Part shown: positions 48,321 to 60,639 of the stretch, in pieces
How positions within the stretch are numbered: the stretch's first letter is position 1
Layout of the letters: each line of letters opens with the position of its first letter
DNA from: Stereocaulon alpinum
Taxonomy: Eukaryota; Ascomycota; Lecanoromycetes; Lecanorales; Stereocaulaceae
Assembly: GCA_018257865.1 (NCBI GenBank)
Contig: JAEUBA010000078.1
Span: 89,684-153,683, forward strand
Direction: 5' to 3'
DNA: 64,000 nt
Notes under the pieces: model-generated
What the model was told of the DNA's origin: nothing
Database searches by the model: none
What the model saw: only the letters and a program-made list of their open reading frames with translations
Translations under genes and position numbers: made by a program

Positions 48321-51073
48321 ATACGAGGCTCGAATCTATAATTAGCCCTGAACGGAGTTATACCTATTAGGTTAGATATTAATCCGTTATATACTAGCTG
48401 CGCGACTAGTAGATAGGATACCTAATCGTCTTAGCGGTAATTAATATAGTATTAAAGATACTACTTTAGCGTCTAGTTAGTTCTTTTTATCTAACTATTA
48501 GTCTACGGATAGAATACTATACTTATCTTTATCTTAATTCCTATTATATCTATTAATAATCTCTAAAACTTAGAGGTGAAGAGTTTATCTCTATTAGAGA
48601 TAATCTCTTTAGGAAGCTCGTAGTTAGCTACTACTATTCGTAAGAATATATACGCTAGATCTTCTACGTCTAATACTTCCTTATAGGGTATAAAATACGC
48701 TATCTTAGTTAATTAGTTATTAATTACTAAGATCGTATTATAATATATACCTATTAGTCGTTCCTTTAACTTAGGGAGCTTAATAACGAAATCCTACGTA
48801 ATACTTTTCTATAGACTATTCGGGATTACTAGCGATTTTAACTCTCTATAAGGCTTATATTAGGAATACTTCGTCCTAATATATATATTATATTTATTAA
48901 TATAATCCTTAATATACTTTTATATCTTAGGGAAATAGAAGTTATAAGATATCTTCTTAAGTATCTTTTTAATTCCTTAATATCTATTAGAGCTCTCTAC
49001 TTTATAGTAAATCCTAAAAATCTCTCCTTAAGTACCTATAGGGATATAAATCCGTTTTTAGAAGATTAGTAGTCTTAGATTTATTTTTTTAAATAAGTTA
49101 TAGCTATTAACGTCTTTATAGATTTTAGATATAACTTTATCCTTTAATAAGTCTTTTAGTATCCTCTTAGTTAAATCTTCGTTATTAATAGTTATTATTA
49201 CTACTATATATAGTCTAGCTATATTGGTTCTTAATAATCTATCTATATAACGCGTTAGAACCGTTCTAGAACTTTACTAAATATTTAATATATAGTTAGC
49301 TCTTCTACTAAGTGCGTCTATAGTATTATTCTCGCTACCCTTAATATATTCGATTCTAAAATTAAATATTAATAACTCTTTATACTACTAAGCTAGACGT
49401 CTATTAAGCTCTTTAGTTAATAGAAAGAATATTAAGTTCTTATAATTTATTAAGACCTAAACCTAGTACTTAGTTTCTTCTAGATAAACCTTCTAAATAT
49501 AAAATATATCTATAATAGTAAGTAATTCCTTATTATATATTAGATATCTAGTTTTAGCGTTTAGTAACTTCCTACTATAGAAGGCTATAGGGTACTAATA
49601 ATAAGTAATACCTATTTTCCCTATTTTTCCTATATTAGGGCTATTATTTATAGATAGTTAGCTAATTACTACTCTAATTACTCCGTCGGAGGTATTAGTA
49701 TAGAGATAAATAGGCGACTTTAGGTTAAACTAATATAATATTAGACTAGAAGCGAACTACTTTTAAAGGGTCTTAAAGGATACCTCTACTTCCTTAGACT
49801 ATATAAATAGTACTTTATTATAGGTTAAGCTAGTAAGGGGTATAGTAGTTTTTAAATATCTATAGATAAACTTTTAATAGAAATTCGTAAAACTAAGAAA
49901 TAATTATACCTTTTTCTTATTTAATAGTATAGGCTACTTAATTATACTTTTTACCTTTTCTAAATCTATCTTTATCCCCTTATTAGATATAATAAACCTT
50001 AGAAACTTAACTCTTTTCTAGTAAAACTTATATTTTAATAACTTTAAGCGTAGTCCTACTTATTTAAACTTCCTTAGTACCTTTTATACTTACTTAATAT
50101 ATTCCTTAAGTATATCTAAGTATATAAGTATATTATTAATATATACTAAGATAAAATTATCTAAATATTCTTTTAGGGTATTATTAATAAATACCTAAAA
50201 TATTATAGGGGCGTTTATTAACCTAAATAGTATTATAAGGTATTTATAAAAACCCTATCTTATATAAAAAGCTATCTTCTACTTATTACCTTTCTTTATT
50301 TATATTTAGTTAAATACTCTTAGAATATTAAACTTAATAAACTATTTCTTACCTTAAAGCTTATCTTAAAGTTCTCCTATTAATAGTAAGGGATAACTAT
50401 TCTTTATAGTTATATTATTAAGTACTTTATAATCTATATATAGTTATAGCTCTCTACTTAGTTTAGGTATAAATAGAATAGGATATCCTATAGGTAATTA
50501 AGACTTTTAAATAAACCCCTTTTATTTATTTTCTTTAATATACTTTATAAGAGTAATAGCTTTATTTTATAATAGTAGGTATATTAGCTTCTTTATAAGT
50601 TCTTTACCTAAGATTAGTTTAATCTTATAGTCTTATAGTTAGTACTTAGGAAGGGCTTTATTAATACTCTCTTCCTAGAATAGAGTTCTAAATTCCGTAT
50701 ATTTATTTAGGATTTTTATAGTAGTAGTCTCGCTTATAAGTCTAACTTAACTTTATAGTACTATAATATTTCCTTTCTTAAAATTATCCTTTATCTCCTT
50801 CTAAGTCTATACTACTACTAAGAGAGATTCGTATTCTTAGACTAGTAGAACTCTATTTAGTATACTATCTATAAATATTATATCTTAAGAACCCTATTCT
50901 ACTAATAAGTTAGCTTTTCTTAGCTATAGGATTCTTAAGGTAATATTATTAACCCCTCCTAATACTAAATTAAAGGTATATCTCTTATATCTTCGTCCTA
51001 TCCTTAGGTTAAGTATTTTAGTACTTCTATTAATAGTCCCTATTATTAACCTATTAAAGTTCGTTAACGCGTA

Positions 51074-54000
51074 TCTTTCTTACTATAATAGAAAATCGGT
51101 AATTGGGACCCTATAGATCTCCCGAGCCATTCTAACTAATGGTTTTTAAAAGAATTAAGATACCAAGACTCTATTAACTATTAAAATATCTTTATTTTTT
51201 TGTATTATACGTACTTAGAACTTTACCTATATAATATTATCTACTCGACTATATATTATAACACTTTTTATACGCTTTCTAATAACGCCGGAATTATTAA
51301 AATTAATATAGTTTTAACGAAGTTTTACTCTAATTAATATTTTCTATACTAGTTCTTCCTATACGGATCTATTCCGCTTAGGGTTTATTATTTTCGATAC
51401 CTATACTTCTTAGTCCTTTTTTTATTACTCTATAGATTATTTCTATATATATAGCTAATAATATCCTACTATTAGTAATATCTTAATCTAATCCTACTTA
51501 TCCTATTATAGATAAGCTGTACCTTACGCGAAAGCTATAGAATTAGAAATACCCTAACTACGTCTTTAATAAGTCTACTCCTACCGATTTATCCCTACTA
51601 ACTCTACTACCTCTAAAGAGGCCTTATATAGCTCCTACTAAGCGTAGTAATACTATTAATAGTAGGATAAAAGGTAGGATATAACTTAGGGCTAGTAGAA
51701 AGACTAGGGCTACCCCTAACTAACCTCTACGCGAAAATACCGTCCCTTCCCCTAAGAGCCCTTCCCCAGCGATAGCTTAACTATAGATAAGTATATAGAT
51801 AGTCCTTAGTAAGCGCGATAATAATATAAATAGTAGTAACTAGGGTAGTATAAGAGATAAAGTAGAGAGGAAGTAGAGGGCGGCTTTAAATACTTATAAT
51901 TTAAATACTATACTAAGGGATATAGAGCTTAGGAATTATTTAGGTTAGCTTTTTTAATATCTATCCTATAACTCCTACCTTCGTAGCTATTTAGCAATAT
52001 AGTATAATAGCACCCCTATTAATCTAAGGTTATAGGTAGTAATCTTATAAAGAGTCCCTCTACTAGCTCCTACTTTAGAAGATATTACTAAGTTAGCGCC
52101 TACTAAGTTTATAGATATTAACTTAATTACTCCCCTACCTAAACTAGTATACTCTAAGCGCACTCTACGCTACTACGCCTACTAGGAACGAACTATAAAA
52201 GACTATAGCTTAGACTACCCTAGTCGCTAGCGTAGCCTATATTAGCTGAGGAATAGGGCTATATTTTAGTTATATAGGGACCTAGCTATAGCTAAAGACG
52301 TAAAGCTCTTTATAATTAATAAAGGTTTCTATAATATATCTAATACCTACCCCTACTATACTACTTAGTCTTAGCCTATAGAACGTAGGCCTGATAATTA
52401 GTAGCTATACTATAATAATAGGAAGAATAATTAGCTACCGCCCGATTAATTATATAAGCTGGAAGAGGTCGATCTATTACCTAATAGACTAGAAAAGGAC
52501 CGTAAGCTTATAGCGCGTAAAATAAATAACTTACTCTATAAAATTAAAGATATCTTAGTAGATAGGTACTCTATACGCCGTAGGACTACTTATAGTAAAG
52601 AGTTTATTCAAAATATTATTAGCTATAATAATAGCCTCTCCTTTACTAGTAAGGTGGCTAATAATATTAACTTTAACGTAGGCCGTACTACGTTCCGAAT
52701 CTAGGGGTTAGTCTACTATTATATAAGGCCTCTTATACTAGATAATAGCGAATAGGCGAAGTTTACTTAAATCTATACCTTAAATAGTATATAGGAGTAA
52801 CTGGATACTTAGTAATACTATTTAGGGGGTATAGATCTAGCTACCCTTACTTAACTATAGCGTATCCTACGTACTATTAATCTATATACTTAAGGTTTTA
52901 AGACTTACTTCGATCGTATAAAGGAGGATAAGGAAAGATATCTAATTAAGATAATAAGTATACGTATTTAGCAGCTTAATCTAAAATATTAAAATAGGGG
53001 TACGTATAATCGCCCTACGTCTACTAAGGTCGCCTATATTATAATTATACCTACTAATAGGAAAAAGGGTTATATTAAATATAATATCCGTATAGAAACT
53101 AAAGAGGGGGGTCTTATAATAATCTTAAAGTAGTATCCTTCTTATATAGCTCTATAGTATATCTTGCTATTTCTATTTAGCGAGTAGTTATAGTATAATT
53201 ATATCCTATTAGCTAGTCGACAGCTTCCTAGCGATTATCTACTATATATATCGTAGCGTAATTATACCGCTAGTATACTATCTCGCTATAACTTCTAGTT
53301 TTCGGAGGATCTAGAGTAAGAAGATAGTAGTAATAACTTAGAGTAAGAAAATAACCTTAATACTAATAGTAATAATATACCTTAGGGGTATAGAGAATCT
53401 ATATAATTAATAAGACGTTAGTTTTATATAAAGTAGATATAGGTAAGTATCTTTTATTACCCTAAGTTAGATTATAATATTTCTAAGTTAGAATATCTTC
53501 CTTCTAAATCTAACTATACTATAGATCCGTTTACCTTACTTTAGTTATATACTAGATAGGGGGCGTCTTTTTAGTTACTAAGTTACTAATATCTAGGCTT
53601 TAATTAAGATAAATAATCTAAATTAGTATAAGCGAAATTAGTAAACTATCTAAGCTGACTACTACTTAAGGCTTATAGATAGGCTTAGTACCGACCTTAG
53701 TATCTCTCTTAAGGATTTTAGGTCTAAAGTAACTATACTACTAGCTATAATACTAGGAAGCCTATAATATATAAAGGCGAAGATATAAGACGTAATAACG
53801 ATTATTCGGAAAAGGGGTAAACCTAAGTACTTTATTACCTTTACGTATAATCCTAAGTAGCCTAATATTTAAAATCTACTAAAGCCTAGCTAGATATAAG
53901 AGTACCGTTATAATCTAACGGCCTGTATATTTAAGTAGAAGCTTAATAAGCTTATATATAACCTCCTTAAGCTCTATATACTTAGTATTAATATTACTTA

Positions 54001-57000
54001 TTACTTTATAATTAAGTTTTAAAAGCGAGGACTGCTATACGCCTATATTTTATTAATAGCGTCGTCTAAGTATTTATACCTAATAAAGGAGCTGATAAGA
54101 AGCTCTATAAGTTAGTTCTATAGTATATAGTCTATAATCGCTATACTAGTAACCCTAATAATATATACTATAGTAAAGAGAAGAATTATTATAGTAAGAG
54201 CTTCCCTAAGGATTTTCGCGACTAGACTAAGTTCGCCCCTAATAGGAGCTACCCTTAGTATAAACGTCTATTTACAGAGCCTCTCGAAAATATAAATATT
54301 AATAATAGATAGGTTATTCCGTATAATCCCTATCTATTAAAGAAATATAGTAGCTATATTAATATTAAGATCTATAGCTCTATTAAGTCGGTTTTCTATC
54401 TATATAAATATGTTTATAAGGGCCTAGATTAGGCTAATATTACCCTAACTTAATATAGTAAGTACTATAATAATAACCCTACTCCTTTAGGGCAGCCTAA
54501 GTAATAAGGTAAGGAGGTAGATAAGATTACTAAGTACTATTTAGCTCGCTAGATTAGCTCCGTAGAGGCCGTATAGAAGCTGTTATTATTTGGTATAGGT
54601 ATAATAAAGCCTTATATAGAGCGCTTATAGATCTATCTACTAGATTAATAACGTATCCTATTTAATCCGGGCGAAGATAAGGCTGTAAATAATACTATTA
54701 AGTAGAAGCTTATAGATAATAAAAAGCTACGTAGAACTACCTTAACTAAGTACTTTAAGATAAATTAGATTACTAAGGAAGCCCTTAATTAAGGCTAGCT
54801 ACTACCTTTTAGGAAAAAGAATAATAGGCGGCTTATAGTTAAAAAGAACCCGCTAGATTACCTATATACTAACTTTCTAAAGTATTTCACCTAAATTAAG
54901 TAATCTAAGCGGTAGAAGGTTCGTAAAAAAGGTAAAGCCCTTAGGCGTATATACTTTATTAGCCTTAAGAATAAGGATTTATATTATCTATAACTACTCC
55001 TATATTATTATAAGGGTACTATGTCTTTTAACGACCTACGTATAATTAACGGCTGCGTAATAGAATAGAAAGAAGCCTATATAGAGCTTAGGCTAACTAA
55101 AAACGATAAGTATACTAACGAAATCTTAAATAAGGGTAAGGACTTTTAGGGGGGTTATAGACTATAGAGCCTATTTATTATAGTATTACTTAAGCTCTAA
55201 CTAATAGACGCTCTAGTATTATAGGATAAATATAAAGAGTATATATTATCTAATTATATACGTATCTTATAACGGGAATTTCGGACGCTTTAGATACTGG
55301 CTAGTAAAGAGACTATATATACTAAGTAGTATATACTCTACCTTATTAATAGTTAGTTAGAATATACCTCTACTCTAAAGCGTACGGAGGATCTAGCTTA
55401 ATATAATCTACTAATTCCTACTATTAACTTTAATAGTATAAGCGATATTCCTAATTAGCTCTTACGCGAAGAGATATCTTATAATATTAGCCCTAAGGAT
55501 ATCGAGTTCTTATAGAGTAAGCTTAATCCTAATTAAAGCTACGCTATTAACCGGATTATAGATACTATTAATATAAATACGGATAATAAGTATAGAGCCC
55601 CTAGTACCCTATTCTTTCTTAACGGCGCTAGGGGTACTAGTAAGACCTTTATTAAGAATATTATAATAAAGAAAGTACGCCTTAAACGAAAAGTAGCTTT
55701 AGCTATAGTATCCTTAGGTATAGTAGTAATACTCCTCTAAGGTAGCTATACTACCTACTCTTAATTTAAGATACTACTAGATTCGGACGCTACTTCTTTA
55801 TACGGGATTAAGAAAGGGACGAACCTTACGGAGCTTATAAAGCGAGCTTAGGTAATCTTTTAGGATAAGTCGCCTATATAAAGTAGGTATAATATAGAGG
55901 CTGTAAGCTAAAGCCTTTAAGATATCTATAGTAATAAGGGGGCGTAGTTTAGGGGTAAGGTTATCTACTTCTACGGTAATTTTCGATAAACCCTACTAGT
56001 AGTAGCTAGCGGATTTAGTAGTTAGGTTATTAATACCTATATATAATAGGCTAAGTTTTAGTAGGATACTATATAATTAGACCTAACTATTAACGAATAA
56101 CTTAATAATCCTAATCTTACCGATTCTATACGTACTAATATAAGGGCTTTTACTATTAATCTTCTTAAGATTAGGAATAGGTCTAGTATTTAGAAGAGCT
56201 CTACTACTAAGGAAGACGTAGTACCTTAGGCTTATAGCTATATTCCTAAAAACGCTATTAATAAGTTAATTAATAAGGTATACCTAAACCTATATCGCCT
56301 AGGTATAGTAGATAGAGAGTATCTATCTTAAAGAGCTATTCTTACTATTACGAATAAGGATATTACTAAGATTAATAGCAAGCTTATAACGCAGATACTT
56401 AGCGAGCTTACTATATACTAGAGCGTTAATTAGGCTATTTCTAAAGAAGACGAGGACCTCTTTCTAACTAAATATTTTAATATATTTTATAAGGCCTCGC
56501 TACCGCCCTATAAGCTCTGTGTTAAACCGGGTGTTCTAGTTATATTACTTAGAAACCTAGATCTGCTACGGCTTTATAACGGGACTCAGCTTTAGGTTAT
56601 ACGGTGTAGTAAGTATATCTTTAAAGGCGAGATTATAGGCGGTACGTATAATAGCGAGAAGGTAATACTCTTTAAGACGCTATTATAGTCTAAGGAAAAT
56701 AATAAGAGGATCCCTACGCCCTTTATACGTAAGTAATATCTAGTCCGCCTAGTATTTATAATAACAATAAATAAGTCCTAGGGGTAATCTATAAAGTTTG
56801 TAGGTATTAACCTATAGTTACGGCCGGCTTTTAGTTATAGTTAGCTCTATGTATCGCTTTTACAGGTTACGAAGCAGGCGAATCTGTATATTATTAGGCC
56901 GGATAGTTATAAATATACGAATAACCGATTAATAAAGAATATAGTATATACTTAGGTGCTATTACCTAATTAATAGCCTTAGTAAAAATAGTAAAAATCT

Positions 57001-57023
57001 GGATTTTTACAGGTATTCTCTAG
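51074..57023 (+). mobile_element. Helitron (RepHel) with recognisable ends
   Basis: 5,950 bp beginning TCTTTCTTAC and ending CTCTAG, inserted between A and T of the Gypsy target (…GCGTA | TAGCT…), as Helitrons do. Thirteen bases before the 3' end is a perfect 9-bp hairpin, GTAAAAATC-TG-GATTTTTAC (56,991-57,010). The plus strand carries a RIP-ruined Rep/helicase gene: a Helitron-like N region from about 52.2 kb; KYFITFTYNPK near 53,820-53,860; and the HUH nuclease box GLLYAYIL near 54,025-54,050, where both His codons read Tyr. A PIF1-type helicase follows: Walker A remnant GARGTSKTF near 55,625-55,655, and motifs like FVGINL and LYVSLLQVTKQANLYII near 56,800-56,900. Confidence 0.9.
56991..57010 (+). 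repeat. Helitron 3' subterminal hairpin
   Basis: Perfect 9-bp stem with a 2-base loop, 13 bases before the terminal CTAG. In Helitrons this structure marks the end of rolling-circle transfer. The stem contains no CpA, so RIP could not harm it. Confidence 0.85.
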
Positions 57024-58663
57024 TAGCTTATATTTTTATATAGGTAAATTATATTTCCTTATAAAACTTAGTTTAATTAAATCCTTACTTAATCTACTAT
57101 TAATAATAACCCTTACTAGAATACTATTAACCTTTACCTAAAACCGAAATCTAATATTATTATATAATTTAGTTAAGGTAACTTATTTAAACTTTTTAGT
57201 AGTTCCGCTACTTAGTCTATTTATTACGAAACCTACTAGTTTTTTATAACTCCTCCCTAGGGGTCCTTAGTAATTAGGTCTTCCTTAATAAACTTATTAA
57301 GTAGGATCTTTTCCTAATACTTTAGGAGGTTCCTAACTACCCTATTTAAATAGTAGATTAATAACTATAAATCCTATAGAATAAGTTATTAGTCTAGTAG
57401 TAATACGCTTCCGTCCTATAGGAACCTAAATCCTTTAGGGAGTTTCTAATAGATTAGACTATCCGGATCTAGATACTTATCCTCTTATAGTATTTCCTAA
57501 ATCTTCTAAGTTATTAAAGATTCGAACTCTATAAGTCCCTTAATCTTATCCTAGGTAAAGCTTATAGATAAACTCCTAAAAAGACTTATAAACTTAGTAA
57601 CTAATAATAACTATTAGCTATTTTCTACTAGTTTCCTAGCCTATTTATCGCTTAGCGAGGCTATTAATACCTATATTAGTTTATCTATAGTAACTTTCCG
57701 TACGTATACCTTAGCCTTATCTAGTTTATTATATAGATTAGTTACTTACTATTCTATATAGTCTAGTCGGCGTTAATAGGATTCTAGTAGTTCTTCTTAA
57801 GTCCTTTAGGTATCTAGCCTTAAAGTCTTAATCCTATTAAAGGTTTTATTATCTAATAAGGCTTCTCCCTCTATAAGCTCTCCTAACTCGCTTCCTAAGG
57901 ATAATTCCTAGCGGGGATTATTAACTTAATCCTTACTAAAGTTTTTTTTACTATTTACTATAGATACTTAGTATCTTAGCTTCTAGGGGTACTATCTAGA
58001 TCCGTCCTTTTTACTAAGATATATTTAGTACGAATTATTATAGTAAGTTATCTAATTTAAGTAGTTATACTTATTATTAGTTAACTACTTTAGTCGCTCC
58101 GGCTGCTCCTATCTATTATTAGTAGGGTTTATATCCCCTACTATAGCTATCTACTCTTATTAAGGGTACTTATTCTTATAGTATCCTCTCTTATAGTATT
58201 TATAGTATTCTATATTAGATAAGTCCTTCTTCTACTTCTTTCCCTTATAAGGTTTCCTAGGGAATTTCGCCTTTATAGCTAAAATATTTTCTTTTCTCCT
58301 AAACTTAGTAACTAGGCCTAAAGACTTCTATTCTATCTTCCTTTTATATATCCTATTATTAATAGAGTAGACCTTAGATACTAACTATATAAAGTTTCTA
58401 ATATTATTAGAATAGGCGAGCTTATCCTTAACCTTATCCTTTAGTCCTTTTTAATATATAGTAGCTTAAGCGTCTTCTAACTAATTAAGCTAATAGGTAA
58501 TTCCTCTAAACTACGCTATATACTCTATCGCTAGTCCCTTCTACTAAAGGTTTATAAGCTTTTATTCTAGCCTTCTTTCTTTAGTACTATCCCTAAAATA
58601 GAACCTTAATAGGTTCTTAATATATATTTTATTAAAGATAATCTTTAAAGACTTATCCTCTAT

Positions 58664-59854
58664 AGCTAGCGATGGAGACACACCTGTACGCGGTGCTGGC
58701 TACGAACCTGAATACCTATTCAGAGTTGAGATATCTCCCCTAATATATTGTAGGTTGAATAATATTAAGACGTCGCGTAGTTGCTGAGAACTCTATATAG
58801 AGTTTTTCAGGCAACGCGATAACACCTACCCTAACTCTACTATAACTATTATACCTCCCCTACGATCGAGACTAGATAGTAAGAATTAGTATCAGGTATA
58901 GTATTTTAGCCCGACGAGTAAAGAGTATAGGTAATACCTGCCTAGCCGTTAATTCGAAAAATCTAATATCTACGTACGCTCGATACGTATCTACTAGTTA
59001 AGACTAACGTATAGTCTATCCTAGGGGAAGGCTAGGGTTATAGGTATATAGGACTAAGAGAAGGATATACTAAGTTATAAATTAGAAGGCGTATTTTAGA
59101 AAAGGACGGCCCCTATCTAAGTAGCTAGGCGAGCCTTTAGTATAAGCGGCGCTATATAACTATAATTATAAGCTGAAGGGTTGGCTCCCCCCTAAAGCAA
59201 AGTATATAAGGATAGAAGTAAGTACTATCTAATACGACCGGCGGGATGTTATACTATCTAATTCTTTATATAAGTATAGGCCTCCTAGGCGGTGTATATG
59301 GCTTCCCCCCTTTCTCGTATCCTTAACCAGTAAACTACTGAACAGCTAAATCCGGTACTACTATAGACACTAATAAATACCACTAATTAGCGCTAATAAC
59401 TCGAACCCTTACGGGACGGCTATATACCCCCTCCTCCCCCCCCCCTGTATTAATATAGTAAAGGTTAAAGAAAGTTATAGGGCGCTTAGCGCTATAATAA
59501 AGTCAAAGGATATAGAAGAATATAGCAGGGTCCTTAAGAGCTGAGTATAGTACGAAGGGCGTGTATTATAGTTAGTATTAGAAATAATATTATAGAGCGC
59601 TCGGTATAATATTAAAGAATATAGTTAAGAGTTACCGGTATTAAGGAGGCCTAGGGTGTGATCCCTAGACCAAAAGCAATTATATTGTTAAGGATAAGCG
59701 GGAGTTTTTATCTAGGTACTATACTATAGTTTCTCTTACGGCTAGGAAAGGCACACTACGTATACTATCTACTGGTTTCATAAATAATGTAATAGAACAC
59801 CCTTATTAGTATATATAGATACTAGAATAGGCGTATAAACCAATCAATCAATCA
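58664..59854 (+). mobile_element. 1.19-kb non-autonomous element sharing the LINE 3' tail
   Basis: Flanked by a 13-bp TSD (ACTTATCCTCTAT, 58,651-58,663 and 59,855-59,867) in the Gypsy gag. Its last 60 or so bases, from AGAACACCCTTATTAGTATA to the AATC repeats, match the end of the LINE at 47,540-47,600, but the preceding 1.1 kb does not match that LINE and has no readable reverse transcriptase. Both ends keep many CA/TG dinucleotides while the middle is RIP-mutated. It may be a SINE-like or deleted LINE relative mobilised by the LINE machinery. Confidence 0.75.
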
Positions 59855-60233
59855 ACTTATCCTCTATTATATTAGGATCTTAAATTAAAAGATATTCTTT
59901 AAGCTAGGGTTAAAGGGCTACTATAATATTACCTTTAAGGTATAATAGGTAAAATATATTCCTAGCCTTTATAGTAGAGAAGCTTAGTATATTAAAGGCT
60001 ATATATAAGTTAATTTATCGAAGAAATATATCTAAACCTCCCTTCCTACTAGAGAACTTAGTAGGGGTAGGTAACTTTATCCCTCTATTACTAATAGTAA
60101 TCCCTTCTTTAGGAATAAGAGCTAAGTCCCTTCCCTTAAATCTATTTATTACTTTAGGTATAACGCGCCGTCTCTCCCCTAAGGTAGAACCGGAAGTACT
60201 TATACTATATAGTCTAAAGTATAGTATTTAAAG

Positions 60234-60587
60234 TATAACGGGGGGGTTTAACTCCTACGGGTAAATTATATAGTATATTAAGTACTAGAAGGTAATAGAG
60301 ATAAGTAGTCGTTAAAGTATCTTTAGCTAAGACTCCTCTCTATTATATAAGTTAAATATAAAGAGATAAGAAACTATTCTATTAAAGGAAACCCCTTTAT
60401 TATATATTTATCTATCCCTAAAGCTAAGCCCTAAGGATATCTAGGATATCTCCTATATTATAGATATCCTAAAAGGATATCTAAGATCTGTCCTATATCC
60501 TTTATATCCTTCTCTCTATAACAGGTCCTGCGCCGTCCGCGCGTTCCCTTAGTCCTAGTTAGTCATATTACGGGATAACCCGTAATA
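60234..60587 (-). repeat. 5' LTR of reversed Gypsy copy (354 bp)
   Basis: On the minus strand it starts TATTACGGGTTATCCCG and ends AAACCCCCCCGTTATA. The last 190 or so bases match the Gypsy A LTR; the first 160 do not. The outermost 22 bases (60,566-60,587) form a hairpin, TATTACGGG-ataa-CCCGTAATA. A set of GGATATCT repeats lies at about 60,435-60,510. Confidence 0.8.
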
Positions 60588-60639
60588 TATACTAACGGAA
60601 TAGAAGGCGATAATTATTATTACCTAGTTACCGACGTTA

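Larger units (their letters stand above)
48318..60587 (-). mobile_element. Second Gypsy A-type copy, reversed, 3'-truncated, with two nested insertions
   Basis: Reverse-complement match to Gypsy A from mid-integrase (48,318) through RNase H and reverse transcriptase (YxDD-box remnant near 50,110-50,140) and gag (57,024-58,650 and 59,868-60,233) to a 5' LTR at 60,234-60,587. Everything beyond the integrase core (end of integrase, chromodomain, 3' LTR) is missing; repeat X begins there. Removing the Helitron (51,074-57,023) and the 1.19-kb insertion (58,664-59,854) rejoins the Gypsy sequence exactly. Confidence 0.85.

Noticed and set aside
58757..58820. A structured RNA gene in the spared 5' part of the 1.19-kb element
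   Set aside because: A CTCTATATAGAG palindrome and a nearby inverted repeat can be drawn, but nothing matches a known RNA and such folds are frequent in AT-rich DNA.
58855..58880. RNA polymerase III B-box (GATCGAGAC) in the 1.19-kb element
   Set aside because: It fits the consensus but lies 200 bp from the element start, too far for a tRNA-derived SINE head, and no A-box was found at the right distance.
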